Positions 47,201-57,500 of a DNA stretch of 64,000 nucleotides are shown piece after piece. This DNA is from JBPOFY01 sp051252415 (GTDB taxonomy: Bacteria; Verrucomicrobiota; Verrucomicrobiia; Opitutales; Coraliomargaritaceae), in contig JBPOGA010000017.1 in NCBI GenBank assembly GCA_051252415.1, forward strand, positions 9,009 to 73,008, read 5' to 3'. The translations under genes were made by a program, and so were the position numbers. The number at the start of each line of letters is the position of its first letter. Within the stretch, counting starts at the first letter, position 1. Under the pieces are notes generated by a model. It was given only the letters and a program-made list of their open reading frames with translations. It did not search any database and was not told the origin of the DNA.

Positions 47201-50101
47201 ATGCCCAAAAGTAATAAAGCGAAATGGTTCGCATCTTGCATCGCTATATTTGCAGCGTGCGTCTCAAATGCAACAGCTACAGAGTTGTATGTCAGCCCAG
47301 ACGGCAATGATTCCAACAACGGATCGAAAGCCTCCCCTGTCGCCTCTTTACAGCGAGCCAAACAACTCGTCCGCTCGCATGCAGGCCAAAGTCCAATTCA
47401 GGTCAACGTAGCCGATGGTGTCTATTACCTTCCAGAAACACTCGTTTTCGACTCGGGCGATTCGGGCAACCAGGAGCACCCAGTCATCTACAGATCCATC
47501 AATGAAGGTGGTGCCATCCTCAGCGGTGGCTCGAAGCTCGACCTCAAGTGGACCGCCTATAAAGACGGCATCTTTCAAGCCAAGACTCCGAGCGGCTTGT
47601 CGATCGACCAATTGTTCATCAATGGTAAAAGCCAGCGTATGGCACGCTACCCGAACTACGATCCAGAGAAGAAGACAGCGGCCTATCAGGGCTTTTCGGC
47701 GGATGCTTTCTCGAAAGAACGCGCCGCGGGTTGGGCCGATCCAAAGGGTGGCTACATTCACGCCATGCATCGGGCTCGTTGGGGAGGCTATCACTACCGT
47801 ATAACAGGCAAAGACGCCGAGGGAGAAGTTACCTACGAAGGTGGCTGGCAGAATAATCGCCAAATGGGCATGCATAAAGACTTCCGCATGGTGGAAAATA
47901 TCTTTGAGGAGCTCGATGCGGCAGGTGAATGGTTCCACAACGCCAAGACCAATACACTCTACTTTAAACCCGAGCCTGGCACTGATTTGAATACCGCAAC
48001 CGTCGAAGTTGTGCGCCTGCGCCACTTGGTTGAATTTAAAGGCACACAAGAGCAGCCAGTTAAGTTTATCATTATGCAAGGCTTCACCGTGCGCCACGCG
48101 GCACGCACCTTCATGGATACCAAAGAGCAAATGCTCCGTTCCGACTGGGCCATCTATCGCGGGGGCGCCTTCATGCTCACTGGCACGGAATACGTCGGCA
48201 TCGTTGATTGCGAATTTGATCAAGTCGGCGGCAACGCGATCTTCGTCAACAACTACAATCGTCACACGCTGGTCAAAGGCTGCCACATTCATGATACAGG
48301 CGCCAGTGGAGTCTGTTTCGTCGGTGATCCCGATGCCGTGCGTGATCCACTGTTTGAATATAGGGAGCGCAACGACCTGACAAAGATCGACCGCACCGTC
48401 GGCCCGAAGACAGACAACTACCCTGCCCTCGGTGTGGTTGAAGATTGTTTGATTCACGGCATCGGCCGCGTCGAGCGTCAGCCCGCTGGCGTGCAAATGG
48501 AAATGGCGATGAAAATCACCGTGCGCGACACTTCGATCTATGACACTGCGCGTGCTGGCATCAACGTCGGCGACGGCGCATGGGGCGGACACTTGATTGA
48601 GCGTGTCGATGTATTCGATACAGTGCTAGAAACGCACGACCACGGTTCTTTCAACTCATGGGGCCGAGACCGCTTCTGGGTAAGCGATCGTAACGTCTCT
48701 CAAGTCGAGATCGATAAAGATCCAAGCATGCCCTTCCTCGATGCGATGCACACCACCGTCATTCGCAACAGTCGCTTCCGATGCGATCATGGCTGGGATA
48801 TAGACCTCGACGATGGCTCAAGCAACTACGACATCTACAACAATCTCATGCTCAACGGTGGCCTAAAGCTACGCGAAGGCTTTCGCCGCCGCGCATGGAA
48901 CAATATCATGATCAACAATGGTCTGCACCCCCACGTCTGGTATGATAACAGCAACGACGAGGTCTATAGTAACATCGTCATGCGTGCACCACGAGGCGCG
49001 GACGTGCCGACCAAAACGGCCACGGGCAAACGTGTAGACAGCAACCTATTCTACACCAACTATCCAGAAGAGCTAGACCGCTACACACCAGTTGGCTGGG
49101 ATGTGAACTCTATCTGCGCGGAGCCGCTCTTTATTGATCCCGCATCAGGAAACTTTCAAGTTAAAGCAGGCTCACCCGCATTTAAGATCGGTTTTGAAAA
49201 TTTCCCGATGGATCAATTCGGTGTGAAGAAGCCATCGCTCAAAGCAATCGCACGCACCCCCATCATTCCTGAGCTCAAATTCGAGCCCACGAAACCACGC
49301 ACCGCACCGATGGAGCAATCACCAGAACTCTATTGGCTCGGCGCCAAACTCTATGAAATTTCGGGTGAAGACTTTTCTGCATACGGCACGATTCAAGAAG
49401 ACGGCGGCGTCGCTCTACTCGACGTGCCTGAGGGTTCGGCGGCTGCCAAGGCAGGCCTCCAGCGTAAAGACCTCATTCAAGGACTCAATGGTCAGCAGGT
49501 GAAAACGATTAATGACCTGTTAACTGCATACGCAAAAGTTGGTAACGCGACACTCAAAGTAAAAGCCGTCCGCCACCAACAAGAAGTCGCCCTCCCGATT
49601 ACCAATGCACCCGCGCTCATCATCAACCATAACGCGCCAAGCAATTTTTCCGCCACCGATGCGAAAGTCAGCAGTAGCGAGGGAACCAAGAACGATCCAC
49701 TCTCCGTGCTCGTGGATGGACAGGTCGCAAAGACCTACGGCCCGATTTACCCCAACGGCTCAACAGGCGGCGCTTACAAATTGGAATTAGCACACAGCAA
49801 AGCAATTTCTACACTCACAAGTTGGTCACACAATCAAGGCGGCCATCGCGGCATTCAGTGTGTCACTATCTACGGTAGCAATTCGGAGAGCGATCCAGGC
49901 TGGCGTGTAAAAGATCGTTCAAAGTTTGAAGCGATTGCGACCATCGACACCAGCGCTTTTAACCAAGGTGAATTTACAGGAGCCACAATTCAGGCTCGTG
50001 ATGGCCAAACACTTGGCACATACAAGTGGATTGTCTGGACGACAAAGCCCATTAATACCAAGGGTGAGAATACCGCCTTCCAAGAACTTATCGCTGAATA
50101 G
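47201..50101 (+). CDS. Beta-helix protein (GH141-like) with PDZ and discoidin-like domains
   Basis: A signal peptide (about 1-27) precedes ELYVSPDGNDSNNGS, the start typical of parallel beta-helix glycosidases such as GH141-related proteins. The helix runs to about residue 700, with VYYLPETLVFDSGDSG, ARYPNYDP, and ETHDHGSFNSWGRDRFW near 480. A PDZ-like segment (729-800, with EGSAAAKAGLQRKDLIQGLN) follows, then a 166-residue discoidin-like C-terminal domain. I cannot identify catalytic residues by eye, so the enzymatic assignment is provisional. A PDZ on a secreted beta-helix enzyme is unusual and might bind a partner's C-terminus. The DUF6250-like gene starts 17 bp behind, suggesting one transcript. 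Confidence 0.8.
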   Translation: MPKSNKAKWFASCIAIFAACVSNATATELYVSPDGNDSNNGSKASPVASLQRAKQLVRSHAGQSPIQVNVADGVYYLPETLVFDSGDSGNQEHPVIYRSINEGGAILSGGSKLDLKWTAYKDGIFQAKTPSGLSIDQLFINGKSQRMARYPNYDPEKKTAAYQGFSADAFSKERAAGWADPKGGYIHAMHRARWGGYHYRITGKDAEGEVTYEGGWQNNRQMGMHKDFRMVENIFEELDAAGEWFHNAKTNTLYFKPEPGTDLNTATVEVVRLRHLVEFKGTQEQPVKFIIMQGFTVRHAARTFMDTKEQMLRSDWAIYRGGAFMLTGTEYVGIVDCEFDQVGGNAIFVNNYNRHTLVKGCHIHDTGASGVCFVGDPDAVRDPLFEYRERNDLTKIDRTVGPKTDNYPALGVVEDCLIHGIGRVERQPAGVQMEMAMKITVRDTSIYDTARAGINVGDGAWGGHLIERVDVFDTVLETHDHGSFNSWGRDRFWVSDRNVSQVEIDKDPSMPFLDAMHTTVIRNSRFRCDHGWDIDLDDGSSNYDIYNNLMLNGGLKLREGFRRRAWNNIMINNGLHPHVWYDNSNDEVYSNIVMRAPRGADVPTKTATGKRVDSNLFYTNYPEELDRYTPVGWDVNSICAEPLFIDPASGNFQVKAGSPAFKIGFENFPMDQFGVKKPSLKAIARTPIIPELKFEPTKPRTAPMEQSPELYWLGAKLYEISGEDFSAYGTIQEDGGVALLDVPEGSAAAKAGLQRKDLIQGLNGQQVKTINDLLTAYAKVGNATLKVKAVRHQQEVALPITNAPALIINHNAPSNFSATDAKVSSSEGTKNDPLSVLVDGQVAKTYGPIYPNGSTGGAYKLELAHSKAISTLTSWSHNQGGHRGIQCVTIYGSNSESDPGWRVKDRSKFEAIATIDTSAFNQGEFTGATIQARDGQTLGTYKWIVWTTKPINTKGENTAFQELIAE

Positions 50102-50118
50102 GCAAAACAACAAAGACC

Positions 50119-51033
50119 ATGAATATATCCCCCTCTCTCCTTGGTAAATCGTGCACGGGTGTCCTGACCATTGCCTTCGCAGCAATCCTCAGTGCCTGCG
50201 CCCATACAGATTCCAAATCGGCTGCCGAAGTTGAGCCAGTCGTCGTCGGTTATGGCACAGACATGTTCACGGTCGGTGAACTACTCTACCAATCCGACTT
50301 CAGCGATGAAGAGAACTGGCAGCTACAAATTCAAAAGGACCCGGGCGCGAAAGAGCAGCCTAAAGTCAAAATCGGAGACGGCATGCTAGATCTCTACATG
50401 CCCGCAACTGGATGCACGGCATGGTTGAAGAAAAAATTCAGCGGCCCTATCGCGATTACTTACGAAGTGAAGTGCCCGCTAGAAACAATCAACGGCGACA
50501 GTATCCAAGCCCGCGACATCAACAACTTCTGGCACTGTTCCGACCCTCGCGATTTCGATGCTATCTTAACTTCAACAGATACCAACTATCACGGTGGATT
50601 TGTCAGTTACCATGAGATGCAAGGCTACTACGCCAGCACTGGTGGCGGCGGCCATGTTGGCAACCAAACGACACGCTTTCGCCGTTACCCACGCTGGGAA
50701 AATGGTAAAGACATTCCACACGTCTCACTGAACGACAAAGATGGCAAAGCGGAGTATAGCATCACTCCTGGCAAGTGGCATACCATTCAACTGGTTGCCT
50801 GTGATGGCATGGTTCAATACATCATGGACGGCAAGGTGTTCTACGAAATCAAGTATGGCGACACCATCATGTCTGAGTCCCGCGAGAACGGCTCACCGGT
50901 TCAGACAGAGCAGGCCTACACTCGCGAAACGTACCCTCCCTTTAACGAGGGCTACTTCGGCCTACGCTTAGTGCGCACGCACCACCAATATCGAAATGTG
51001 AAGGTTCACCAATTAGAGCAAACTGCGAAGTAA
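50119..51033 (+). CDS. Lipoprotein with DUF6250-like sandwich domain
   Basis: The lipobox LSAC near residue 30 (after GVLTIAFAAI) indicates a lipoprotein. The 304-residue protein has repeated strand pairs (LLYQSDFSDEENWQLQIQKD, ITYEVKCPLETINGDS, GKWHTIQLVACDGMVQYIMD) that fit a DUF6250/concanavalin-like fold, a group commonly found near carbohydrate enzymes. It begins 17 bp after the beta-helix gene and ends 33 bp before the hydrolase gene, so all three probably share a transcript. It may bind polysaccharide or be an enzyme; no active-site motif is certain. Confidence 0.75.
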   Translation: MNISPSLLGKSCTGVLTIAFAAILSACAHTDSKSAAEVEPVVVGYGTDMFTVGELLYQSDFSDEENWQLQIQKDPGAKEQPKVKIGDGMLDLYMPATGCTAWLKKKFSGPIAITYEVKCPLETINGDSIQARDINNFWHCSDPRDFDAILTSTDTNYHGGFVSYHEMQGYYASTGGGGHVGNQTTRFRRYPRWENGKDIPHVSLNDKDGKAEYSITPGKWHTIQLVACDGMVQYIMDGKVFYEIKYGDTIMSESRENGSPVQTEQAYTRETYPPFNEGYFGLRLVRTHHQYRNVKVHQLEQTAK

Positions 51034-51066
51034 CTCTAGTAACGAGATCTTTCAACGTATTCAGCC

Positions 51067-51894
51067 ATGCACCAGCATCCATTCAAGTGGACAGTATTCC
51101 TGCTCCTACTCCTCTCCATGTTGACTCTCAGTTCAGCTGCTACCGCTGAAGTGCAATGGCCAGGCACTCTGTCTGATTTCCATGGCTATGCCCAATATAG
51201 TTTCCAAGTCGACGAACTTGATTGTAAAGTCGTCACACCAAAGACGGTGGCAGCAAGTAAACCATGGATCTGGCGTGCACGCTTCTTCGGGCACGAACCC
51301 CAGCTTGATGTCGCTCTCCTAGGGCATGGCTTTCATGTCGCCTATGTTGATGTGAGCAACTTGTTTGGCTCCCCAAAAGCTGTTGATCGGTTCAATCGAT
51401 TCTACGACACCTTAACAAAGAAACACGGTTTGAATACAAAACCTGTACTCGAAGGCATGTCGCGAGGCGGCTTAATTATCTACAACTGGGCCGCAGCCAA
51501 CCCAAACAAAGTCAGCTGTATTTATGCCGATGCGCCCGTCTGTGATTTCAAAAGCTGGCCGGGTGGCAAAGGTGCAGGAGAAGGCAGCCCAAATGCTTGG
51601 AAACAATGCCTCAAGGCCTACGGTTTCAATGAAACCGAAGCCCTGCAGTATGACAAAAACCCCATCGACCAACTGACACCTTTAGCGCAAGCAAGCATCC
51701 CGCTTCTACACGTGGTCGGAGATGACGACGTTGTGGTGCCAGTTGCGGAGAACACCGCAATTCTTGAAAAACGCTACACAGCCCTCGGCGGCTCAATCGA
51801 GGTCATTAACAAGCCAAACATCGGGCACCATCCGCATAGCCTCAAAGATCCAAAGCCGATTGTTGATTTCATCTTGAAGCACAGCGCTCATTAA
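51067..51894 (+). CDS. Secreted alpha/beta hydrolase (carbohydrate-esterase-like)
   Basis: A signal peptide (about 1-27) leads a 275-residue alpha/beta hydrolase. Ser132 sits in the nucleophile elbow GMSRGG, an acidic cluster GDDD at 218-221 could provide the acid, and His254/His255 in NIGHHPHS could provide the base. The overall fit is to dienelactone-hydrolase/acetylesterase-like enzymes of polysaccharide loci. As the last gene of the beta-helix/lipoprotein cluster it may remove ester groups from the same substrate. Which ester is cut is unknown. Confidence 0.85.
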   Translation: MHQHPFKWTVFLLLLLSMLTLSSAATAEVQWPGTLSDFHGYAQYSFQVDELDCKVVTPKTVAASKPWIWRARFFGHEPQLDVALLGHGFHVAYVDVSNLFGSPKAVDRFNRFYDTLTKKHGLNTKPVLEGMSRGGLIIYNWAAANPNKVSCIYADAPVCDFKSWPGGKGAGEGSPNAWKQCLKAYGFNETEALQYDKNPIDQLTPLAQASIPLLHVVGDDDVVVPVAENTAILEKRYTALGGSIEVINKPNIGHHPHSLKDPKPIVDFILKHSAH

Positions 51895-51947
51895 GACGCG
51901 CCGCACATCGCAGACAGCAAAATTCCTGATAGGCTGAACGACTTCAG

Positions 51948-52559
51948 CTATTTGCCATCTAAAGCAAGGTTCGTGACATAGAACTCACCGTCAAAATCCG
52001 CGTTATACGTAGTGATTCTGAACATATCGATAGGTCTGCTCACTGGTGAGATTGCTTCCACTGTTTCGAGCAATACGCCATTTTGTGAAATATCTACGAT
52101 CACGTCTGTAGCGTTCTCACCATTTGGCTTAAAGCGAATCGATATATCATAATTCTCACCGACATTTAAGGCCATGTCGCTCATTACAGACGGTTTCACA
52201 AGTTGAATCTTCACACGCCCACTGTAATTTATAATAACTTGAACCACTCGCTCCGCAGGCTTCGAGGCCGGACCGTCGCCCAAATTCACACTAATATCAA
52301 TCGGCTTAGCGATATTAATTCTGAACGATAAACTGCCTTCCATAATCGGTTTGATGCCATGACGCAGATTAGCCGCATTTTCATTACTATCATCAATAAG
52401 ATGAAACCACGTTTCGCCTTCTGGCGCACCTTCTGGACTACCAGTTACGACTTGAATCCCCTCCCGATCATTAGCTGTTCTCCAATGATTATCTGCGGCA
52501 TGCAAAGAATCGGCACTAATAATAATAATAGCTATATATAGTAGCGGGGTAATTTTCAT
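51948..52559 (-). CDS. Small exported protein of unknown function
   Basis: ATG 52559 has a rare clear Shine-Dalgarno site for this window: AAGGAGAT, seven bases upstream on the minus strand. This decides the start over the longer frame. The 203-residue product has a signal peptide (MKITPLLYIAIIIISADSL) and strand-rich C-terminal two thirds (SLSFRINIAKPIDISVNLGD, YDISIRFKPNG, MFRITTYNADFDGEFYVTNL), suggesting a sandwich fold, possibly sugar-binding. I do not recognise a family. It sits downstream of the PL6 lyase with 374 bp between and may be expressed alone. Confidence 0.75.
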   Translation of the reverse strand: MKITPLLYIAIIIISADSLHAADNHWRTANDREGIQVVTGSPEGAPEGETWFHLIDDSNENAANLRHGIKPIMEGSLSFRINIAKPIDISVNLGDGPASKPAERVVQVIINYSGRVKIQLVKPSVMSDMALNVGENYDISIRFKPNGENATDVIVDISQNGVLLETVEAISPVSRPIDMFRITTYNADFDGEFYVTNLALDGK

Positions 52560-52575
52560 ATGGATCTCCTTATAC
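52551..52575 (-). promoter_or_regulatory. Strong ribosome binding site deciding the start
   Basis: On the minus strand the sequence AAGGAGATCCATATG places a perfect Shine-Dalgarno core ahead of ATG 52559. Most other genes here lack such a site. Confidence 0.8.
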
Positions 52576-52933
52576 GGTTCTTCGAAGGTCATTAAATATC
52601 AATTAATAACTATTAAACATATATAGTTTATATTAATAGGGAGTGTCAAATATCAAAGTATGCTGCGGATAGCGAAATAACATCAACTCGTAAAACGTTT
52701 GTCCCGAATGGTCGGGACACTTCTCATGCCTTAGGCCTTTACAGAGGCAACCGTCGCTACCAATTCCAACTTATAGTCAAACCTCACCTGAAAAGGTATA
52801 AAATCCTCAAGCATGGATTACCAAACACGATCTATGACACAGGTAAAATGAAAGCATTACCCTACGACATATGACAAAAGACTCAAAAGAGCCAAACCAT
52901 GCCTTTGGCTGGCCTCAACCAACATAAGGAACT
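52560..52933. other. Intergenic region with one short hairpin
   Basis: Nothing coding is supported. A small stem GTCCCGA/TCGGGAC (52701-52718) lies in the middle without a following T run. The side next to the exported protein is AT-rich and holds its promoter region. Confidence 0.5.
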
Positions 52934-54313
52934 TTAGAGAGGGCCGACATCACTACGCGTGAGTATCTGAGGCACAGCACCTTCAAATATAAACAGTTGA
53001 TTCCCTTCAGCGTCGGTTGGCATCAACAAGCCCTCACTATTTTGCATTAACTGCATGTGAACTACCTTGAACCCTTCCAAGCCATTACCCGCATCCGCTT
53101 GCCCAAAATCGGCAAGATTTCCCTCTATAGATACGTCGGGCAGGTCGCCCTCAACTATCAACTCACCAGTTGGTGCGAGATGGATGACATTACGTTTGAT
53201 CGACACATTTTTAGGTAGAATTGATCGCCCCTTCTCTCCATATCCACCTCTTAAACACACTCCAACACCAAGGCAGTTTACGATTAGATTATTTTCAATA
53301 GTCGTATCATTTGCTGCAAAATATCCATTCAGCGGAGAATCTGGAATGCCAGTATACAAAACAATCAAGCCCCCTGTCACATCGGATAGGCGCTCCATGT
53401 AGTTATTACGAATCGTATGGCCGTTGCCAATGACACGAATACCTCCCGCCCCAGGCTTCCCATTACCTAGGAACACATTGCTTTCGACCAAGTTATTATC
53501 GCCATGACGTAAAGTTAAGGTGCCCGCTGACTCTAAGAACGTATTATAACGAAAGCTATTTTTACCCGTCTTACTCGAAACGATTTCTGTTTCTCCATCG
53601 CAGCGCTCAAAAAGATTATACTCGACGACACAATCGCCATCTTTCTCAGAATCCTGACTTTGCCCAATTTGAATACACTCAAAGCCATTATCATCACCGA
53701 CGGGGCGATCAAGAAAATGATTATGGTCAATAAGATGTCCTCCATTCGGGTTATCCATCTTCACTTGCACAGTGACCCCTGAATGATTCTGACCAGAGAA
53801 TCGATTATGATCTACACGGTTTTTATCACCAACCAGACGAACCCATGAATAACGACGTTCTGGATCACTCGGATTGCAGGACTCAAAGACACAGTTAGTC
53901 AACCGACTCCTAGCTGCCATAAGACTGCTACCTCGTTGAAAATATATAATCGAGCTCTTACTTTCGGGCGGCTCTACACCACGAAAGTGCAAATCGCGCA
54001 CTGTGATAAAACGACCACCTATCTCGATCGAAGACTTCCCAGTCACCACTGTGCTACCATCATCTGCGCCTTTGATAGTTACTGGGGCCTCATCGGTCCC
54101 TGCCATCGTCAGACGAAGCTCAATCGAGTCCCATACCCCCGAGCTCATTACTACTGTGTCGCCCGCTTGAACTTCTTTGAGTGTCGCTAGAAGTGCTTCT
54201 TTCGTGGAGACTTGATACACTGTCCCTTTGCCCAATAGGTCCAAATTACAAAAAGTAGATAAAACGACTAGAATCAGGGGAAGTGGAATAACTCGAATTA
54301 AGGGATATTTCAT
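52934..54313 (-). CDS. PL6-family polysaccharide lyase (alginate/chondroitin-B lyase-like)
   Basis: The 459-residue protein has a hydrophobic signal region (to about residue 29) and a parallel beta-helix with strongly conserved PL6 sites. Lys248 in EIVSSKTGKN and Arg269 in TLTLRHGDN match the catalytic Lys and Arg known in this family, and Glu241 and Glu243 fit the calcium site. PL6 enzymes cleave alginate or dermatan-type uronates by beta-elimination using calcium. The C-terminal region continues as a shorter helix. It lies between the small exported protein and the TonB-dependent receptor on the same strand, so it could provide oligomers to that receptor. Alginate versus another uronate cannot be decided. 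Confidence 0.92.
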   Translation of the reverse strand: MKYPLIRVIPLPLILVVLSTFCNLDLLGKGTVYQVSTKEALLATLKEVQAGDTVVMSSGVWDSIELRLTMAGTDEAPVTIKGADDGSTVVTGKSSIEIGGRFITVRDLHFRGVEPPESKSSIIYFQRGSSLMAARSRLTNCVFESCNPSDPERRYSWVRLVGDKNRVDHNRFSGQNHSGVTVQVKMDNPNGGHLIDHNHFLDRPVGDDNGFECIQIGQSQDSEKDGDCVVEYNLFERCDGETEIVSSKTGKNSFRYNTFLESAGTLTLRHGDNNLVESNVFLGNGKPGAGGIRVIGNGHTIRNNYMERLSDVTGGLIVLYTGIPDSPLNGYFAANDTTIENNLIVNCLGVGVCLRGGYGEKGRSILPKNVSIKRNVIHLAPTGELIVEGDLPDVSIEGNLADFGQADAGNGLEGFKVVHMQLMQNSEGLLMPTDAEGNQLFIFEGAVPQILTRSDVGPL

Positions 54314-54473
54314 AATTATTAACTATCTCTACAATTAACGTTCGCACAACTTAATTAGCACAGAATCACACAACACTTGGCAATTTTGTGACACATGAGC
54401 CCCCACTGTCTAGAAACAGACAGACCTCCAATATAGAACGAATTGGAACCTTGAAAATAGCGCCTGGATAACC

Positions 54474-54518
54474 AAAAAATAAGCCGTACCTACTGCCCCC
54501 AGCAATAGATACGGCTTA
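54474..54518 (-). terminator. Intrinsic terminator of the TonB-dependent receptor gene
   Basis: TAAGCCGTA (54480-54488) pairs with TACGGCTTA (54510-54518). On the minus strand the stem is followed by a run of six T (54474-54479). It lies 56 bp past the stop. Confidence 0.8.
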
Positions 54519-54573
54519 CACTTAACTCAAATCATCGAGTAAACTGATTACCCGTTTCCTAGTATATAAAAGA

Positions 54574-57500
54574 CTAGAACTTAACTGAGAATTTCAACCT
54601 TGCACGGCGACCATCTGTGTAGCGTGCATGATTACCTGAAGCAATTAGATCACGTTCATCGAAGAGGTTATCGACCGAAAATTGGAAACTATATTTTGGA
54701 GCATCCTTGGCCTTATTGAACAATCTGCCACTCCAACCAAGGAACACACCCGTTTCGAATGAATCACTTAGCCAGAGATCAAAGTGCTCTGTGTATGCAC
54801 CAGGAAGAGCGTTACCGAATTCATCAACAGGTTCAAACAGGTCCGGACGTCCGTCCAAGAAGTCGCCACCTATACCGCCAGGTTGCTCACTGCCACTTGT
54901 TGACCTTCTCCATGAACGACCGACATCAGCATAAAGCCGATTATAGAATGCTTTGGAACGATATTGTAGATTAGCACCAACATGCCATCCCTTAAGTGTG
55001 CCTTCTTTAAAGTTATATCGGGCTGTGAAATTTGCACTATGTTGTGAGGTTCCTGGAACACGTTGACCATCTTCAACAAGATCGCCTCCAGTAGCTGGAT
55101 CTTTTGGTCCCGACTTGAAAACAGCATCTGAGAATGCGTAACCAAGAAACAATGACCAATTCGGAGTCGGATTGTAATATACATCCAATTCGATACCTGA
55201 ACTATTGGTGTCTATCCCCGCGACTTTGCGCCCGACGGGACTAAAGCTTGTGCCATCTGTATCAAGGCCAAGAGTTGGTCCATACAACAGATCGTCGTAA
55301 GCTCCGGTACCGCCCTCATAAGGGTATAGGCGTTCTAACGCTGATGTTGGAAGCGTGGTAATGCTATCGTTCTCCTTTGTGATATCAAAGAAAGTGAGCT
55401 GTCCGCTAAGCTTACCATCCATTAGTTCAAATTTAATACCAGCCTCCATGCCAATACCAGTCTCTGCTGGAATTGATTCACCGATAGGATTGATGTCCCA
55501 ACCCGTTGGAGACTCAATCGACTGTGCATAATTTGCGAATACACCGAAGTGTTCGTTAAGCCAGAACAACGCGCCAATCGATGGGCTCGCTTCTGTGAAT
55601 GTTTCATCAATCTCAACGGGTTGATCATTGCCTATCGCTTGGGTCTCAAGGCTCTGTGCCGTCAAATCTATATAGTCAAAACGCATGCCCAACAGTGTAT
55701 TTAGGCGTCCATTCATGTATGTGCCTTGATTCGCGATCCAGAGTGCCTTGGTGTCCACAACTGCCTCACGCGATTCACGCAATGCGTAGTAGTTTGGATT
55801 CGTAAGTGAATTAGAGGCCTCGTAACCAGGATCGCCAGCGCCATAGCGTGCGTTACTATGGTTTGCATTTGTATTATAGTTAGGGCTCAGCTCATTTGTG
55901 AAGTTGAAATCCTGAAAGGCGTCATAGCCGCCATTGTGGTAATCACTCAATAATACGTAATCTCTCGCACGGTATTGAGAAGAATTCCATGTGCCGTTGT
56001 CATCATTAATTACAGCGTAATCCAATACCTGCTGCCATTGGATATCCGTACTTTCACGTCGATCATAGTCGAGGCCGATAATAAACTGCTGCTTAGAACC
56101 CCTAAACTCAGTGTTCCATGAAAGTGTGGTACGTATCGAATCGGTATCGTCCGTTAGCTTACTCCGCTCCCATGTCGGTATGATGTATGGAGAGGGCATC
56201 GTCGAAGGGTCAGAGCCATCATATATTGGAAAATTGGCATTCCATTCAGCTGAACCAAATGTCGCGGTGGGAGTACTGTTCGGCTCAAACTCTGGATCAC
56301 GTAATCCGCCTCGACTAGTCGCTGACAAAAAGAGATCACCTGATGTGGCAAGCTGCTGAGTAAAACCATTATACTCCTCATGCGCATAAGCGACTTTTAA
56401 TGCTAAATCATCGGTGAATTGATGCGTAATATCTCCCATGAGAAAGATACCATAGCGCTCACGGCGCAAATCAGGGCTACCATAACCGAAGTTATCCTCA
56501 TCGATTCCAGCATACTTGTAAAAATTCTTCAGGTCCTCAGCGCTATTAATGTTTATTTGCGGAATCCGATCCATCGCATTACCACCCCGAGTTAACCCAC
56601 CTTCAGCTAAATATGCTCCAGGGTCATTAGGATAATGCGTGGTAGCAGGGTTATAGTTGATTATGTGCCGCAAAGCATCACTTGAAAGGTATTTCACAAC
56701 ATCAGGTGACGCAGGTAAGTCTTCCAAGATACCTGTCAAACCATACTCACCTGTGCGGTCGAGGTATGAGTTACGTGGACTTAAACGCTCCTCAAAGTAG
56801 CGCTCTAAATGCAAGTTAATAGTTGTCTTGTCTGTTGGACGATAAGAAATAGCCAATGTCTGGCCATCCAGTGTCTTCGATTTAAAATCCTGACTATAGT
56901 CGCGATCGTAATAGGTGCCCATCAAGCGAACAGCTAACTTCTCGTTGATCTCCATATTGTGATCAATCGCTGCGCGATACAGACCGTTCTCGCCAATTTC
57001 AGCTTTGAGCTCAGTTTCGTCGTTACCAAATTCCGCTCTCTTGGCTAAGTAATTAGCCTTACCACCTGGTGCGGCTTGACCATACACGAGAGAATTCGCA
57101 CCACGTATCACTTCAACACGCTCAACATTGTAACTATCCTGGCCCAGCTTACGTTGCATGAACTCATACAGCTGATTTTTGGTCAACAATCCGCGGAATC
57201 GAACAACACTATTACTGAAAGACTCACCTTCATCTTGAATACTCGCGACGACTTTCTCGAGACTAGAGATCTCGGACAAGTTCAAGTCTTCCATGAGATC
57301 CTCATTCACCACCGAAATTGTCATCGGTGTGTTTTTAATAAGTTGGTTGGTTCGTGTGCCAGCTAACGTGTTCGCGGAAAAATATCCCTTATCTTGAGTG
57401 GTCGTCACCGTGAACTGCGGCATGACGGTAAAGATCTCTTCGTCAGAAGCCGCATCAGGTGCCGAGTCAGAAGACGCGCCATCGGCAACTTCACTTGAAG

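Noticed and set aside
47348..48592. A 414-codon open frame on the minus strand
   Set aside because: It lies wholly inside the beta-helix/PDZ gene, has no domain or signal peptide, and reflects codon-position bias of the real gene.
52701..52718. Terminator hairpin between two minus-strand genes
   Set aside because: The 7-bp stem has no following T run on the minus strand.
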